A stretch of 64,000 nucleotides of DNA from Neorhizobium galegae (lineage in GTDB: Bacteria > Pseudomonadota > Alphaproteobacteria > Rhizobiales > Rhizobiaceae), in contig NZ_CP090096.1 of assembly GCF_021391675.1 (NCBI RefSeq), forward strand, positions 124,001 to 188,000. The letters run 5' to 3'. The notes beneath the pieces are model-generated. The model did not search any database and was not told where the DNA came from. It saw nothing but the letters and a program-made list of their open reading frames with translations. This document shows, in pieces, positions 26,316 through 35,503 of the stretch; position 1 is the first letter of the stretch, and the number at the start of each line of letters is the position of its first letter. Made by a program: the position numbers and the translations under genes.

Positions 26316-27674
26316 TTATCTCGCAGCGTCAATGGACTGCAGGACGCTGTCGAGGCTGTCTGGGTCGAGCACATATTGCACAATACCCTTCCACAAGGCC
26401 TGGATCACCGGCGGATCGACAACCTGGGTCGGCTGGGCGACAAGCGTCACACCCGGCTTGAGCAGCGTCTCGCGAGCCCGTTTGAGAACCGGGTTGGAAT
26501 AGTCGCTCGGCTGAACAGCCTGGCTGGCAACGGTCCAGTTGCCAGCGGAAGCCACGAGCTTCTGCGCCTCGTCCGAGACAAGGTAGGACAGGAATGCCTT
26601 GGCCTGCGGCGTATCCTTGAATGCCAGGTAAAGCGTTCCGCCGAAGGTCTCATAGGCCGCATTCTCCGGCTTGCCCGGCACCGGCATGAAGTCCAGGTCC
26701 TCGATCGGCTTGACCTTTGGATAGATCAAGGTGGTCAGGCTGCCTGCATACGTCCCCCAAAGAAGAACCGAGCATTGCGGCGGCTCGTAGAAAAGTCCGG
26801 TACCGACTTTGACGGCGGGCGTCGACATGGCAGCTACCGGCCCGCCCGGAACCATCTTCGGATCATGGGCGACTTTGCCGAACGCCTCGAAGGCTGCCTT
26901 CACTTCGGGAGCGGTCCAGGAAACCGAGCCATCGGCAAGACCTTTGAGGGTTTTCTGGCCGGAATTCTTCAGGATGTAGGCCTGGATCCAGTTGCCGGCG
27001 AGCGCTCCCGAGGACGCGCCTCGCTCGTCGGTATAACACCAGGGCGTCTTGCCGGCGTTGGCGCGCTTCACGGCCCATGCGTCGAACTGCTCCCAGGTCG
27101 GCGATTCTTTCGGGCCGTCATAGGTATGGACGTTGTACCAGACCATGAAGTTGTTGAGTTCGGTCCAGACCCCGTAAATCTTGCCGTTCAAGCTTGCCGC
27201 ATCGACAAGCCCGGCATCAAATTTGCCCTTGATGGCGGCTTCGCCGACCATCGCGCCGACATCCTTCAAAGCCCCCTGCTTGGCGTAGCGCATGAGGTTG
27301 TTAATGTTGGTGCTGCCGGCTAGATCCGGCGGATCGCCCGCCTGGACGCGCGTCTGAAGCACCGCGGCGAAATCGGTCGTGCCTGTATAGTCGACGGTAA
27401 TGCCGGTCGCTGCCTGGAAAGGCGCCCAGGCCGCCTTGAGCATATCAAGCTCCCGGCCGCCGTTGACGCCGAGAATGGATACCTTACCGCCGATCTTCTG
27501 TCCGCCGGTCAGGGTCGATGCATAAGCCTGCGCCGCGTCGATGAGAGGCTTGGGAAGCTCCACCCCCTGGGCATGCGCCATTCTGTCGGAGGACGTCAAC
27601 GCCATAGCCACCACGAAACCCATGGATAGCAGTGTCGGCACGCGCGACGTCTTCTCAGTTTTTAGCAACACCAT
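26316..27674 (-). CDS. ABC importer substrate-binding protein, AglE-like
   Basis: A 452-residue periplasmic binding protein. The signal peptide covers about residues 1-36 (hydrophobic stretch LLSMGFVVAMAL, cut near MAHAQG). The mature part has SILGVNGGRELDMLKAAWAPF, TGTTDFAAVLQTRVQAGDPPDLA and GKTPWCYTDERGASSGALAGNW, the pattern of alpha-glucoside binding proteins. It is first in the operon with two permeases, the ATPase and the CoA ligase. The substrate is uncertain: family membership says sugar, the attached ligase suggests a carboxylic acid or an aryl/acyl glycoside. Confidence 0.9.
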   Translation of the reverse strand: MVLLKTEKTSRVPTLLSMGFVVAMALTSSDRMAHAQGVELPKPLIDAAQAYASTLTGGQKIGGKVSILGVNGGRELDMLKAAWAPFQAATGITVDYTGTTDFAAVLQTRVQAGDPPDLAGSTNINNLMRYAKQGALKDVGAMVGEAAIKGKFDAGLVDAASLNGKIYGVWTELNNFMVWYNVHTYDGPKESPTWEQFDAWAVKRANAGKTPWCYTDERGASSGALAGNWIQAYILKNSGQKTLKGLADGSVSWTAPEVKAAFEAFGKVAHDPKMVPGGPVAAMSTPAVKVGTGLFYEPPQCSVLLWGTYAGSLTTLIYPKVKPIEDLDFMPVPGKPENAAYETFGGTLYLAFKDTPQAKAFLSYLVSDEAQKLVASAGNWTVASQAVQPSDYSNPVLKRARETLLKPGVTLVAQPTQVVDPPVIQALWKGIVQYVLDPDSLDSVLQSIDAAR

Positions 27675-28076
27675 GATGTATTTACCTCCTGTTTTACGGT
27701 CGTTCGCAGATTCTTGCGTTTGCGCGCACGGCTGCCGCCAGCATCTCTCGGAAATGCAGGATGCTTACAGTTCGATCGTGTGTACAAAATCCCGGCGCGG
27801 CTCCGGCCCGCCGTTTCCGTTTTCCGTGACTATGACGCTGATCTTCCAGGCTTCGGAATATTCAGCGTAGTCACCATGTTCCCTTATGCGGCCGGTTTTA
27901 GCAGAACAATCACCATGCATGCCGATCCGGTGTCGATATGTCATGGCGGTGTTCCGCCCGGCCTTTATGGCACGACACTCCGTTCACCGCGGCTCGAAGT
28001 CAAACAACTAACATTGCCCGAGGTATAACCTTTAGTCATACTGCCACCCGTAAACGCGTTTCGCAGCAAGGTCCCC
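27675..28076. promoter_or_regulatory. Divergent promoter region, importer operon / LysR gene
   Basis: 402 bp between two divergent starts. It holds an imperfect inverted repeat: GTGACTATGACGCTGA (27826-27841) against TCAGCGTAGTCAC (27862-27874), which would pair except for a 3-base insertion. This is a plausible target for the LysR protein encoded to the right. No gene is seen; the short frames here lack ribosome sites. Confidence 0.4.
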
Positions 28077-29009
28077 ATGAACAAAAACCTGCACCGCCTA
28101 GATCTTCGACAACTCCGGCATTTCATTGCGGTCGTGCATACGGGCAGTTTCAGCATGGCGGCGGAGAACCTGCGGCTAACCCAACCTGCGCTCAGCAAGA
28201 GCATCCGCAGCATGGAGCAGTCGCTTGGCGTCCGCCTGCTCGACCGCGGACCGAGCGGAGTTCAGGCTACCATCTTCGGACAGCGCCTGATCGGCTACAG
28301 CGAATTGCTGCTGTCATTGGCCAGCGAAGCCATTGATGAAATTGACGCGCTACGCGGTGCGCGTCGTGGCTCGCTTCGAATTGGAAGCATGGCTGCCGCA
28401 TTGCGACAACTTATCCCCGATGCGTTGAACCACTTCGCGGTGACACGCCCAGATGTCGGCCTGATGGTGCATGAGGGTATAAATGAAGTCTTGCTTCCCC
28501 AACTCTTCGCCGGAAAGCTCGACGTCGTTTTTACCGTAAAACCCAGCGAGATCCTGAACGAGGATTTTGAGTGGAGGCTTGTCGCGAGGGAGCCCGTGCA
28601 AATCGTTGCGCATCAATCGCATCCGCTTGCAAATCGTGAAAATCTGACGATCTCTGATCTCGCAAAATACAGCTGGGTCCTGCCGCCGCTACCCGAGACC
28701 GACAGGCTGCTGCTCGAGTCTCTTTTCCGCGGTGCCGGCTTGCCAAAACCTGTGGTGGCCGTGGAAACGACATCAATAAATTTTCTCACGTCGATGATCT
28801 CGCGCACCCACCATTTGGCCTATCTGACACGCGCGAACCTTCAGGGAAGTGGGTTGGGATTAGTGGCTCTCGACTTCAACGAGATTTCACTGGCGCGCGA
28901 CATATATGCGGTCTTTCGCCGCAAGGGGGAGGTCCGTCCAACAGTCTCGGTACTTCTCAAAGAAATCGAACGATCCAGCGGTATGGGCGGATCCCTTTCG
29001 CCGCAATAA
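28077..29009 (+). CDS. LysR-family transcriptional regulator
   Basis: 310 residues. The winged helix is at residues 9-68 (LRQLRHFIAVVHTGSFSMAAENLRL, TQPALSKSIRSMEQSLGVRLLDRG), followed by a linker helix and a periplasmic-binding-protein-like effector domain (RGSLRIGSMAAALRQLIPDAL onward). It is divergent from the importer operon and upstream of the isomerase and oxidoreductase genes, so it probably regulates one or both. The effector is unknown. Length and order are typical of the family. Confidence 0.9.
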   Translation: MNKNLHRLDLRQLRHFIAVVHTGSFSMAAENLRLTQPALSKSIRSMEQSLGVRLLDRGPSGVQATIFGQRLIGYSELLLSLASEAIDEIDALRGARRGSLRIGSMAAALRQLIPDALNHFAVTRPDVGLMVHEGINEVLLPQLFAGKLDVVFTVKPSEILNEDFEWRLVAREPVQIVAHQSHPLANRENLTISDLAKYSWVLPPLPETDRLLLESLFRGAGLPKPVVAVETTSINFLTSMISRTHHLAYLTRANLQGSGLGLVALDFNEISLARDIYAVFRRKGEVRPTVSVLLKEIERSSGMGGSLSPQ

Positions 29010-29130
29010 GTCCGCTATGACGATCAGTTATACCTTCGCCAGTCGAAGTTATTTTATTCGATGAGCGCGCTCATGTACCTCTAAACGTACTCGTCTCATC
29101 GACAACACGCGCAGTAAGGGCATTTCGCAT

Positions 29131-29154
29131 CATCCGGATATATGTGTCCGGATG
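29131..29154. promoter_or_regulatory. Perfect 8-bp inverted repeat, putative operator
   Basis: CATCCGGA and TCCGGATG are exact reverse complements separated by eight bases. The repeat is centred about 78 bp upstream of the isomerase start codon and downstream of the LysR gene. The 8-bp spacing suits a dimeric regulator; which one is not evident. Confidence 0.45.
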
Positions 29155-29220
29155 CTGGTGAAGGCATGCCCAAAGATAGAGGGACGAGCGGCGCGGAATA
29201 ACCAAAAGCGGACATTCTTG

Positions 29221-30141
29221 ATGACAGATTCCCAATTTGCTTCCGGCGGCTACAGATATGCTCTCAATCCCATCCAGTGGTTCGCGACGGAAGACGGCTG
29301 GCTCGATCCGGCTAAAGGACCGGCGCCGCAGGGCTTGCTGAAGGAAATCGCACACTCCGGATTTCACGCCGTTCACGCCCAGGTTCCGACCGGATGGACG
29401 ACAGAGGACTATCAGAACGCCCTGAAGGATGCGGGCCTGCAGCCTGCCCCGGGCTATCTGTCGATGGCGCTGCCGGAACACGGCGTCGATATAGCGACAA
29501 CACTGGAAACGGCACGTACGAGCGCCGCGCAACAGGCACAGCTCGGCCTGACCGACATGTTCATCGCCACCCGGATGACCAAGGATGCACCGCGCGTCAA
29601 ACACCCGGGTGTCGGGGCAGAGTTCGACGAGGCCCGCTTTGTCATGATCTTCGACCTTGTCGAGCGAGCCTCGGCAATTCTGAAGGAGGAAGGCGTCAAG
29701 GCGGCGCTGCATCCGCATATCGGGACCTGGATCGAGAGTGAGGCTGAAACCCGCCGCCTGCTGGACAATATCGGTTCGGATCAGCTCGGTTTCGGCCCTG
29801 ACACGGGGCATCTGTCATGGGCCGGGGCAGACGTCATCGGCCTCATCAGCGACTACCGCGACCGGACACGGGTCGTGCATGTCAAGGACTGCCGGCTGAG
29901 CGTCCGCGACGCAGCCAAGGCTGACGGAAAAAGTTACCAGGAAACCGTCGTTTCCGGCCTTTGGGCGGAACCCGGGACTGGCGAACTTGATCTTGAAGGG
30001 ATGCTCGCTGCACTGGGCCCTGATTTTGACGGCTGGCTGATTGCCGAAGTGGACTTTCCCACGCTTGCGCCATTCGAATGTGCTCAAGCCAGCGCCGAGT
30101 GGCTGGCTGATCTGCGGCGCCCCGTCCCCTCTTCCCGTTGA
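29221..30141 (+). CDS. Sugar-phosphate isomerase/epimerase-like TIM barrel
   Basis: A 306-residue protein of the xylose-isomerase-like/IolE superfamily. Features include YALNPIQWF, HAQVPTGWTTEDYQNAL, a metal-site strand ALHPHIGTWIESEAE (about residues 164-178), LGFGPDTGHLSWAG and VVHVKDC (about 218-224). These supply the His, Glu and Asp ligands usual for divalent metal binding. The ATG at 29221 is chosen because the longer frame from 29152 would begin inside the inverted repeat. It is followed by a GMC oxidoreductase, a common pairing in inositol or keto-sugar catabolism; the substrate is not known. Confidence 0.8.
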   Translation: MTDSQFASGGYRYALNPIQWFATEDGWLDPAKGPAPQGLLKEIAHSGFHAVHAQVPTGWTTEDYQNALKDAGLQPAPGYLSMALPEHGVDIATTLETARTSAAQQAQLGLTDMFIATRMTKDAPRVKHPGVGAEFDEARFVMIFDLVERASAILKEEGVKAALHPHIGTWIESEAETRRLLDNIGSDQLGFGPDTGHLSWAGADVIGLISDYRDRTRVVHVKDCRLSVRDAAKADGKSYQETVVSGLWAEPGTGELDLEGMLAALGPDFDGWLIAEVDFPTLAPFECAQASAEWLADLRRPVPSSR

Positions 30142-30269
30142 CCGACACGGCGGGGCGCCCGCAACAGATCGGATCGCTGCATGGCGGGTCGTTCCGGCCC
30201 GACCAACACCCGGAATTCCGTTGATCTCTCGGGACAAATCTCTTTGCCGCAGGCAGGATACTGAAAGCT

Positions 30270-31928
30270 ATGTCTCAAACCGTTTATGATGCACTGGTCG
30301 TCGGTTCCGGCGCGGCCGGGTCCTTTGCAGCCAGGGAGTTGACTGCCCAAGGTCTGTCGGTCCTGCTCCTCGAGGCAGGACCTTCGGTCGGTCCGAAGGA
30401 TTTCGACCCGGCTCGCAAGAAGGCGGCACAGAAAGACATCAACATCTGGGAACGGGCACGCGCGACGGCGAACGGGCAGGCCGTACAGGCGCGCGCGGTC
30501 TTCTTCAAGGAGTGGATGAGCCACCTCTTCGTCAACGATCGTCGAAACCCCTACACGACGCCGCCGGATGCTCCATTCCTCTGGATCAGAGGGCGGCAGG
30601 CCGGGGGGAGGCTGCACACCTTCGGTCGCGTCCTGCTCCGCTGGAGTGACGACGATTTCAGGCTGCATGCCCGGACCGGTCAGGGCGTCGACTGGCCCTT
30701 GTCATATGAGGAACTCGATCCTTTCTATGCCGAGGTCGAATCCTATCTGGGCCTCTACGGCCAAGAAGACCATGTCTCAACGTTACCCGACGGAATTTAC
30801 TCGAAACGAGCTACTCTCACGCCGGCCGAGGAATCGTTCAAGGCAGCCGTTGAGGGACGATGGCCAGAACGGCGCGTCGTATCTTGGCGCTATATCGCTC
30901 CGGAAGCCGAACGCATCCCCCGCGCCCTTCGTGACGCACAGTCGACCTCCCGCCTCGCCATCCGCTACAATGCGGTCGTGCGTCGTATCACGACCGATAG
31001 TCGGACCGGGATGGCGACCGGCGCGGAGTTTACCGACAGCGCCACCGGAACAACGGAAACGGTCCGGGCTTCGAACGTCGTCGTCTGCGCCTCTCCGATC
31101 GAGAGCATCCGGCTTCTCCTGAACTCCGCCTCGTCCCGGCATCCGCAAGGCCTTGGCAACAGTTCGGGGACGTTGGGGCGTTACTTCATGGACCAGCTGC
31201 CATGCCTGGCGATGGGTTCCTTTCCGCCGGTCCCCGGGTGGATGAAGGATGATTCCGCGCCGGCAGACCCGTTCTACAATGCCTCCGGCGGCATCTTCAT
31301 CCCGCGGTTTGAACCCTCCGGGACCGGAGGCCAAAGCGGTGACTTCGCTTATCAAGGGGCTGTCGGCAGGGCGCCCGTTTCGAGTGGTACGCCGGCCCGC
31401 ATGGCGTTTTTCGGCTACGGCCAGATGCTGCCCCACGCCGACAACCGCGTGACCCTGGATAGCCGCAAGACGGATACTTGGAACATCCCAGTCCCTCATA
31501 TCCGCTGCGTCATGGCGGCCGGAGAGCGTGACCTCCTCGCCAGGCAGGAAGAGACCCTGATCGAAATCGTCAGGCAAGCCGGTGGTGACCTGGAGTTCAT
31601 CGGGTCTCCGCTCGGGCTCAAGGAAATGGGAAAGGGCGCCTATCCCAATGCTGATGTCGTCAGCCGCCTGATGTTTCGAAAGATGTTCCATCGAAGCATG
31701 TCGATGGGCGCCGCCATTCATGAGACAGGCGGTATACGGATGGGGACGTCGCCTGAGACGTCGGTCCTGAACTCGTGGAACCAGAGCTGGGATGTTCCCA
31801 ACCTTCTCGTTACCGACGCAAGTTCCTTCCCGACGAGCGGGGTCGCCGGAACTACTCTCACGGTAATGGCACTCACGACACGTGCATGCCGGCGCCTCGC
31901 TCAGCATGGTCATGGCCGGCCAACGTGA
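30270..31928 (+). CDS. GMC-family FAD-dependent oxidoreductase
   Basis: 552 residues. The N-terminal dinucleotide motif DALVVGSGAAGSFAARELTA (about residues 8-27) with LLLEAG binds FAD. The C-terminus has the GMC signature HETGGIRMGTSPETSVLN (catalytic His, about residue 486) and LLVTDASSFPTSGVAGTTLTVMALT. It resembles bacterial sugar- and sugar-alcohol-oxidising members that act with a cytochrome partner. It has no signal peptide. It is 128 bp downstream of the isomerase and likely acts on the same pathway. Confidence 0.88.
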   Translation: MSQTVYDALVVGSGAAGSFAARELTAQGLSVLLLEAGPSVGPKDFDPARKKAAQKDINIWERARATANGQAVQARAVFFKEWMSHLFVNDRRNPYTTPPDAPFLWIRGRQAGGRLHTFGRVLLRWSDDDFRLHARTGQGVDWPLSYEELDPFYAEVESYLGLYGQEDHVSTLPDGIYSKRATLTPAEESFKAAVEGRWPERRVVSWRYIAPEAERIPRALRDAQSTSRLAIRYNAVVRRITTDSRTGMATGAEFTDSATGTTETVRASNVVVCASPIESIRLLLNSASSRHPQGLGNSSGTLGRYFMDQLPCLAMGSFPPVPGWMKDDSAPADPFYNASGGIFIPRFEPSGTGGQSGDFAYQGAVGRAPVSSGTPARMAFFGYGQMLPHADNRVTLDSRKTDTWNIPVPHIRCVMAAGERDLLARQEETLIEIVRQAGGDLEFIGSPLGLKEMGKGAYPNADVVSRLMFRKMFHRSMSMGAAIHETGGIRMGTSPETSVLNSWNQSWDVPNLLVTDASSFPTSGVAGTTLTVMALTTRACRRLAQHGHGRPT

Positions 31929-32208
31929 CCGCGACCGTTCCAGCCGAATTGCGGCCGGAGTTGACGACGGGCTGTGTGGGTCCATGCCGAGGCGCGACTT
32001 GCGGGTCGTCTGAAGCTAACCGGCATAGCGCATCTAGGCGCGTACTTTCTTGCGGAGACTTTGCCGGCGTTCGATGGCCAAGGCATTGGCGTTGCGTTGC
32101 GTCGAGCCAGTCAGCGAGACTTCCGAACAATTGCGCCCGGCGGGCTGGATGATGTTGCCATACCGGCTTCATTGTGCCCATCGGCAATTTTCCTGATCGT
32201 GCTCAGCG

Positions 32209-33707
32209 CTATTCCGTGAAGGCCTCTTCCCGTTTACGGCTGATGCTCGGCGACAGCACCAGCGCAAGGACAACGACGGCGAAAATCAACAGCGAAAGGC
32301 TGAGCGGGCTGCGCAAGAAGATCGACGGATCTCCTTGGCTGATGAGCATGGCACGCCGCAGGTTCTCCTCCAGCATCGGTCCGAGAATGAAGCCGAGGAG
32401 CAGCGGCGCCGGCTCGAATCGCATCTTGCTGAGCGCAAATCCAATGACGCTGAAACCTGCCATGACGAACACGTCGAAGACGCTGTTATTGATGCTGTAG
32501 GCGCCGATGCAGCAGAAACCGATAATCGCGGGAAACAACAGATGGTAAGGCACCGTCAGCATCCGTACCCATAGCCCGATAAGCGGCAGGTTAAGGATGA
32601 CCAGCATGAGATTGCCCGACCACATCGAGACGATCATGCCCCAGAACAATGCCGGCTCGTCCGAGATAACGTTAGGACCGGGCGTGATGCCCTGCATGAT
32701 CATAGCCCCTACCATCAGGGCCATGACCGGGTTGCCGGGAATTCCGAGCGTCAGCATCGGAATGAACGAAGTCTGCGCACCAGCATTGTTGGCGGATTCG
32801 GGTGCCGCGACCCCCTCGATCGCCCCCTTGCCGAACTCAGCCCGGTTCGGGGATATTCGCTTTTCCATTGCATAGGACGCGAAGGATGCGAGCATCGCGC
32901 CGCCTCCAGGCAGAACACCAAGAAAGGATCCGAGCGCCGTGCCGCGTAGAATCGGAGCGATAATGCGCTTAAAATCGCTCCTCGTCAGCATCAGCCCGGT
33001 CACGCGCTTGACGCCAACCGAACGTTCCTGCTCGCTTTCGAGATTGCGAAGAATCTCGCAGATCCCGAATATGCCCATGCTGACCGCGACGAAGTTAAGC
33101 CCGTCATAAAGCTCGGGGATGTCGAAGACATAACGTGGGGTACCGCTCTCGACGTCGGTGCCGACAGTGCCAAGCATCAGCCCAAAAACGATCATAGCCA
33201 TCGCCTTGAGCAACGACCCGCTGGCGAGCGCCACAGAGGCAACCAGCCCCAGAACCATCAGCGAAAAATACTCGGCGGGCCCGAAATTCAGTGCAACCGC
33301 AGCCAGAGGGGGGCTGCCATCGCGAGTAGGATTGTCGCCACCGTCCCGGCGAAGAAGGAGCCAAGTGCAGCCGTCGCCAGCGCAGCACCGGCACGCCCGT
33401 TTCGCGCCATCTGATAGCCGTCTATCGCGGTCACGACGGATGAGCTCTCGCCCGGAAGATTGATGAGAATGGCTGTTGTCGAACCGCCGTATTGTGCACC
33501 GTAGAAGATGCCCGCAAGCATGATGAGCGCTGATTCCGGCGGCAGTCCGAAAGTGATCGGCAGGAGCATGGCAATCGTCGCCGTTGGCCCCAGCCCCGGC
33601 AACACGCCGATCGCTGTCCCGAGCAGACACCCGACGAAGCCGTAGAGCAGATTCATCGGCAGGAATGCGGTCGAGGCGCCGAGCCAGAGGTTCGAGAAGA
33701 TGTCCAT
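32209..33707 (-). pseudogene. tctA: Tripartite tricarboxylate transporter large permease TctA, frameshifted
   Basis: Large membrane subunit of a TctABC importer, about 500 residues if intact. The N-terminal part ([40 protein letters not shown]) reads in one frame and ends at a TGA after [13 protein letters not shown]. The rest ([62 protein letters not shown]) continues in the +1-shifted frame. The break is at a run of six C (minus strand) at 33308-33313; one more C restores the expected APPLAA. It may be a true null, a phase-variable run, or a sequencing error. It follows tctB and tctC. Confidence 0.85.
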
Positions 33708-33746
33708 AAGCAATCCAATCCGGTTTCGTCGGCCTCGCTGGGAGGG

Positions 33747-34226
33747 TTATGAAAGGTCGCCGAGAAAAGGGACCCACGGTCCGAACGCGCTGATGGGGAG
33801 CGACAAAAGCCGCGTGAACAGCAAGACCGAGCAGACCGCCAGGAACAGGCCGAGGAGGATGGAATGGCGCCAGTTGGCGTATCGGCTAGCAGTCGCGACG
33901 CCGACGATCAGGAGAAACATTGTCGGCGCCAACCCCAGTCCGGAGAGCAGCGCACCGAATCCTACTGGCGCGAGGATGACGAGAAAATAGGCTTTCCAAT
34001 TCGGCCTCTGCGGCTCCACTCTCTCGGCCTCGACCACCAGGGACTGAAGAATGATGAGCGCGCCTATCGCCATCAGAACCAGGCTGAGTGCCGTGGGAAA
34101 ATAGCCCGGCCCCATCTGGAAAGAGTTTCCGACCTCCAGGTTGCGACCGAACCAGATAAATAGCAGACCCGCAAAGATCATCGTCACGCCGCCGACGAAA
34201 TCGCGGCCATTTCTTATCTTCAACAT
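33747..34226 (-). CDS. tctB: Tripartite tricarboxylate transporter small permease TctB
   Basis: A 159-residue protein with four predicted helices: GGVTMIFAGLLFIWFG, YFPTALSLVLMAIGALIILQS, YFLVILAPVGFGALLSGLGLA and HSILLGLFLAVCSVLLFTRLL. MGPGYFP after the first helix is typical of TctB. It works with TctA in the inner membrane. The start is taken at MLKIRNG; an upstream in-frame ATG would add about 13 residues. It lies between the binding-protein and large-permease genes in one operon. Confidence 0.85.
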   Translation of the reverse strand: MLKIRNGRDFVGGVTMIFAGLLFIWFGRNLEVGNSFQMGPGYFPTALSLVLMAIGALIILQSLVVEAERVEPQRPNWKAYFLVILAPVGFGALLSGLGLAPTMFLLIVGVATASRYANWRHSILLGLFLAVCSVLLFTRLLSLPISAFGPWVPFLGDLS

Positions 34227-34285
34227 GGCATGACACTCGCGTGGAAAGATGAGCCGGTCGGGCATCAGCTCCGACCGGCGCGTAC

Positions 34286-35266
34286 TCACTGAGGCGGAAC
34301 GTTGGCGGCCTTGATCACCTCGGCCCACTTTACCGTTTCCGTGTCAATGAAGGCCTTGAACTCGGCCGACGTGTTGCCGACCGGGGTCGCCCCCATGCCT
34401 TCCAGCTTTGCCTTCATGGCCGGCTCCGCAAGAATAGCCTGAACCTCTTTGCTGAGCTTCTCGACGATTTCCGGCGGCGTGCCGGGAGGCGCAAAGATAC
34501 CGTGCCACGACGTTGCTTCGAACCCGGGAATGATGCTCGCCATTGTCGGCACTTCCGGCAGAAGAGCCGCTTTTTCGAGACTGGTCACCGCGAGTGCGCG
34601 TACCTTGCCGGCCTTCACCTGCTGCGCTGCCGTCGGAATATTGTCGAACATCATGTCAACATGGCCCGCAACCACATCGAGAATGGCCTGGCTGCTTCCC
34701 TTGTAGGGAATGTGGGTCATCTTGATGCCTGCCTTGGTGGCTAAAAGCTCGCCGGCTAGATGTATGGACGTGCCGACGCCCGACGAAGCATAAGTGTGCT
34801 TGCCTGGCTCCTTCTTGAGAAGCTCGATAAGCTCCTCGACGGAGGTCGCCTTGATCTTGTCCGGATTGACCACCAAAACGTTCGGCAAGGTCGCGATGAG
34901 CGAGATCGGCGCAAAACCTTTCTCCTTGTCGTAGGGCAAGGTCTTGTAAAGCGTCTGGTTGATGGCGTTTGAACTTACGGTACCCATGCCGATCGTATAG
35001 CCATCCGGCTTCGACCGCGCGAGATCCCCAAGACCCACATTCCCGCCCGCACCGGGCTTGTTCTCGACGATAAACCGCTGCCCCAGCCTCTTGTCCAACT
35101 GTTCGGCGACGAGGCGGCCGAATGTATCCGTATTCCCGCCCGCGGCGAACGGCACGACCACCGTCACGGTCTTGGATGGATAGTCATCGGCGCGGCTCGA
35201 CTGCATGCTTGTCGCGCATAGTGCAGCCACAACGGCCGCAAACGTCGTGAAACGCTTGAAGTACAT
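34286..35266 (-). CDS. tctC: Tripartite tricarboxylate transporter binding protein TctC (Bug family)
   Basis: A 326-residue periplasmic binding protein. The signal peptide (FTTFAAVVAALCATSM) is cut near SRADDYPSK. The mature protein shows family landmarks: VVPFAAGGNTDTFGRLVAE, VENKPGAGGNVGLGDLARS, PDGYTIGMGTVSS and PYKGSSQAILDVVAGHVDMMF. The ATG has AAGGAGGAAG upstream; the longer frame would add eight residues before the signal. It delivers substrate, usually a carboxylate, to TctA/TctB. The neighbouring aldarate dehydratase gene suggests a sugar diacid. Confidence 0.92.
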   Translation of the reverse strand: MYFKRFTTFAAVVAALCATSMQSSRADDYPSKTVTVVVPFAAGGNTDTFGRLVAEQLDKRLGQRFIVENKPGAGGNVGLGDLARSKPDGYTIGMGTVSSNAINQTLYKTLPYDKEKGFAPISLIATLPNVLVVNPDKIKATSVEELIELLKKEPGKHTYASSGVGTSIHLAGELLATKAGIKMTHIPYKGSSQAILDVVAGHVDMMFDNIPTAAQQVKAGKVRALAVTSLEKAALLPEVPTMASIIPGFEATSWHGIFAPPGTPPEIVEKLSKEVQAILAEPAMKAKLEGMGATPVGNTSAEFKAFIDTETVKWAEVIKAANVPPQ

Positions 35267-35334
35267 AGAACTTCCTCCTTGCCTGGCCAACAGCCAGCCT
35301 CATAAACCCACTCTTTCCAGACCTCCCGGGAAAG

Positions 35335-35352
35335 AATGGAAGCGCTTTCATT
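35335..35352. promoter_or_regulatory. LacI-type operator
   Basis: AATGGAAGCGCTTTCATT: a near-perfect palindrome with the central CG typical of LacI/GalR operators. It lies 69 bp upstream of tctC and about 150 bp upstream of the divergent LacI gene. A second half-site, AATGAAAGCG (35468-35477), sits close to the LacI start. Confidence 0.7.
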
Positions 35353-35503
35353 GTAACTTCAAAATCTTGCTCCGCAAGCATAAGTGGCAAAATTTATACC
35401 GCTTTAAATCAGTAAGTTAACCAGTTCGCTCGAAGTTTCTGCAGTTTAGACACTTGTGTGCGTGTCCAATGAAAGCGTAAATCATTTTGCAGGAATGGCG
35501 AAT

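Noticed and set aside
31929-32208. Open frames on both strands between the GMC oxidoreductase and tctA
   Set aside because: Neither 31974-32219 (+) nor 31873-32187 (-) has a ribosome site or a recognisable motif; each overlaps a real gene end.
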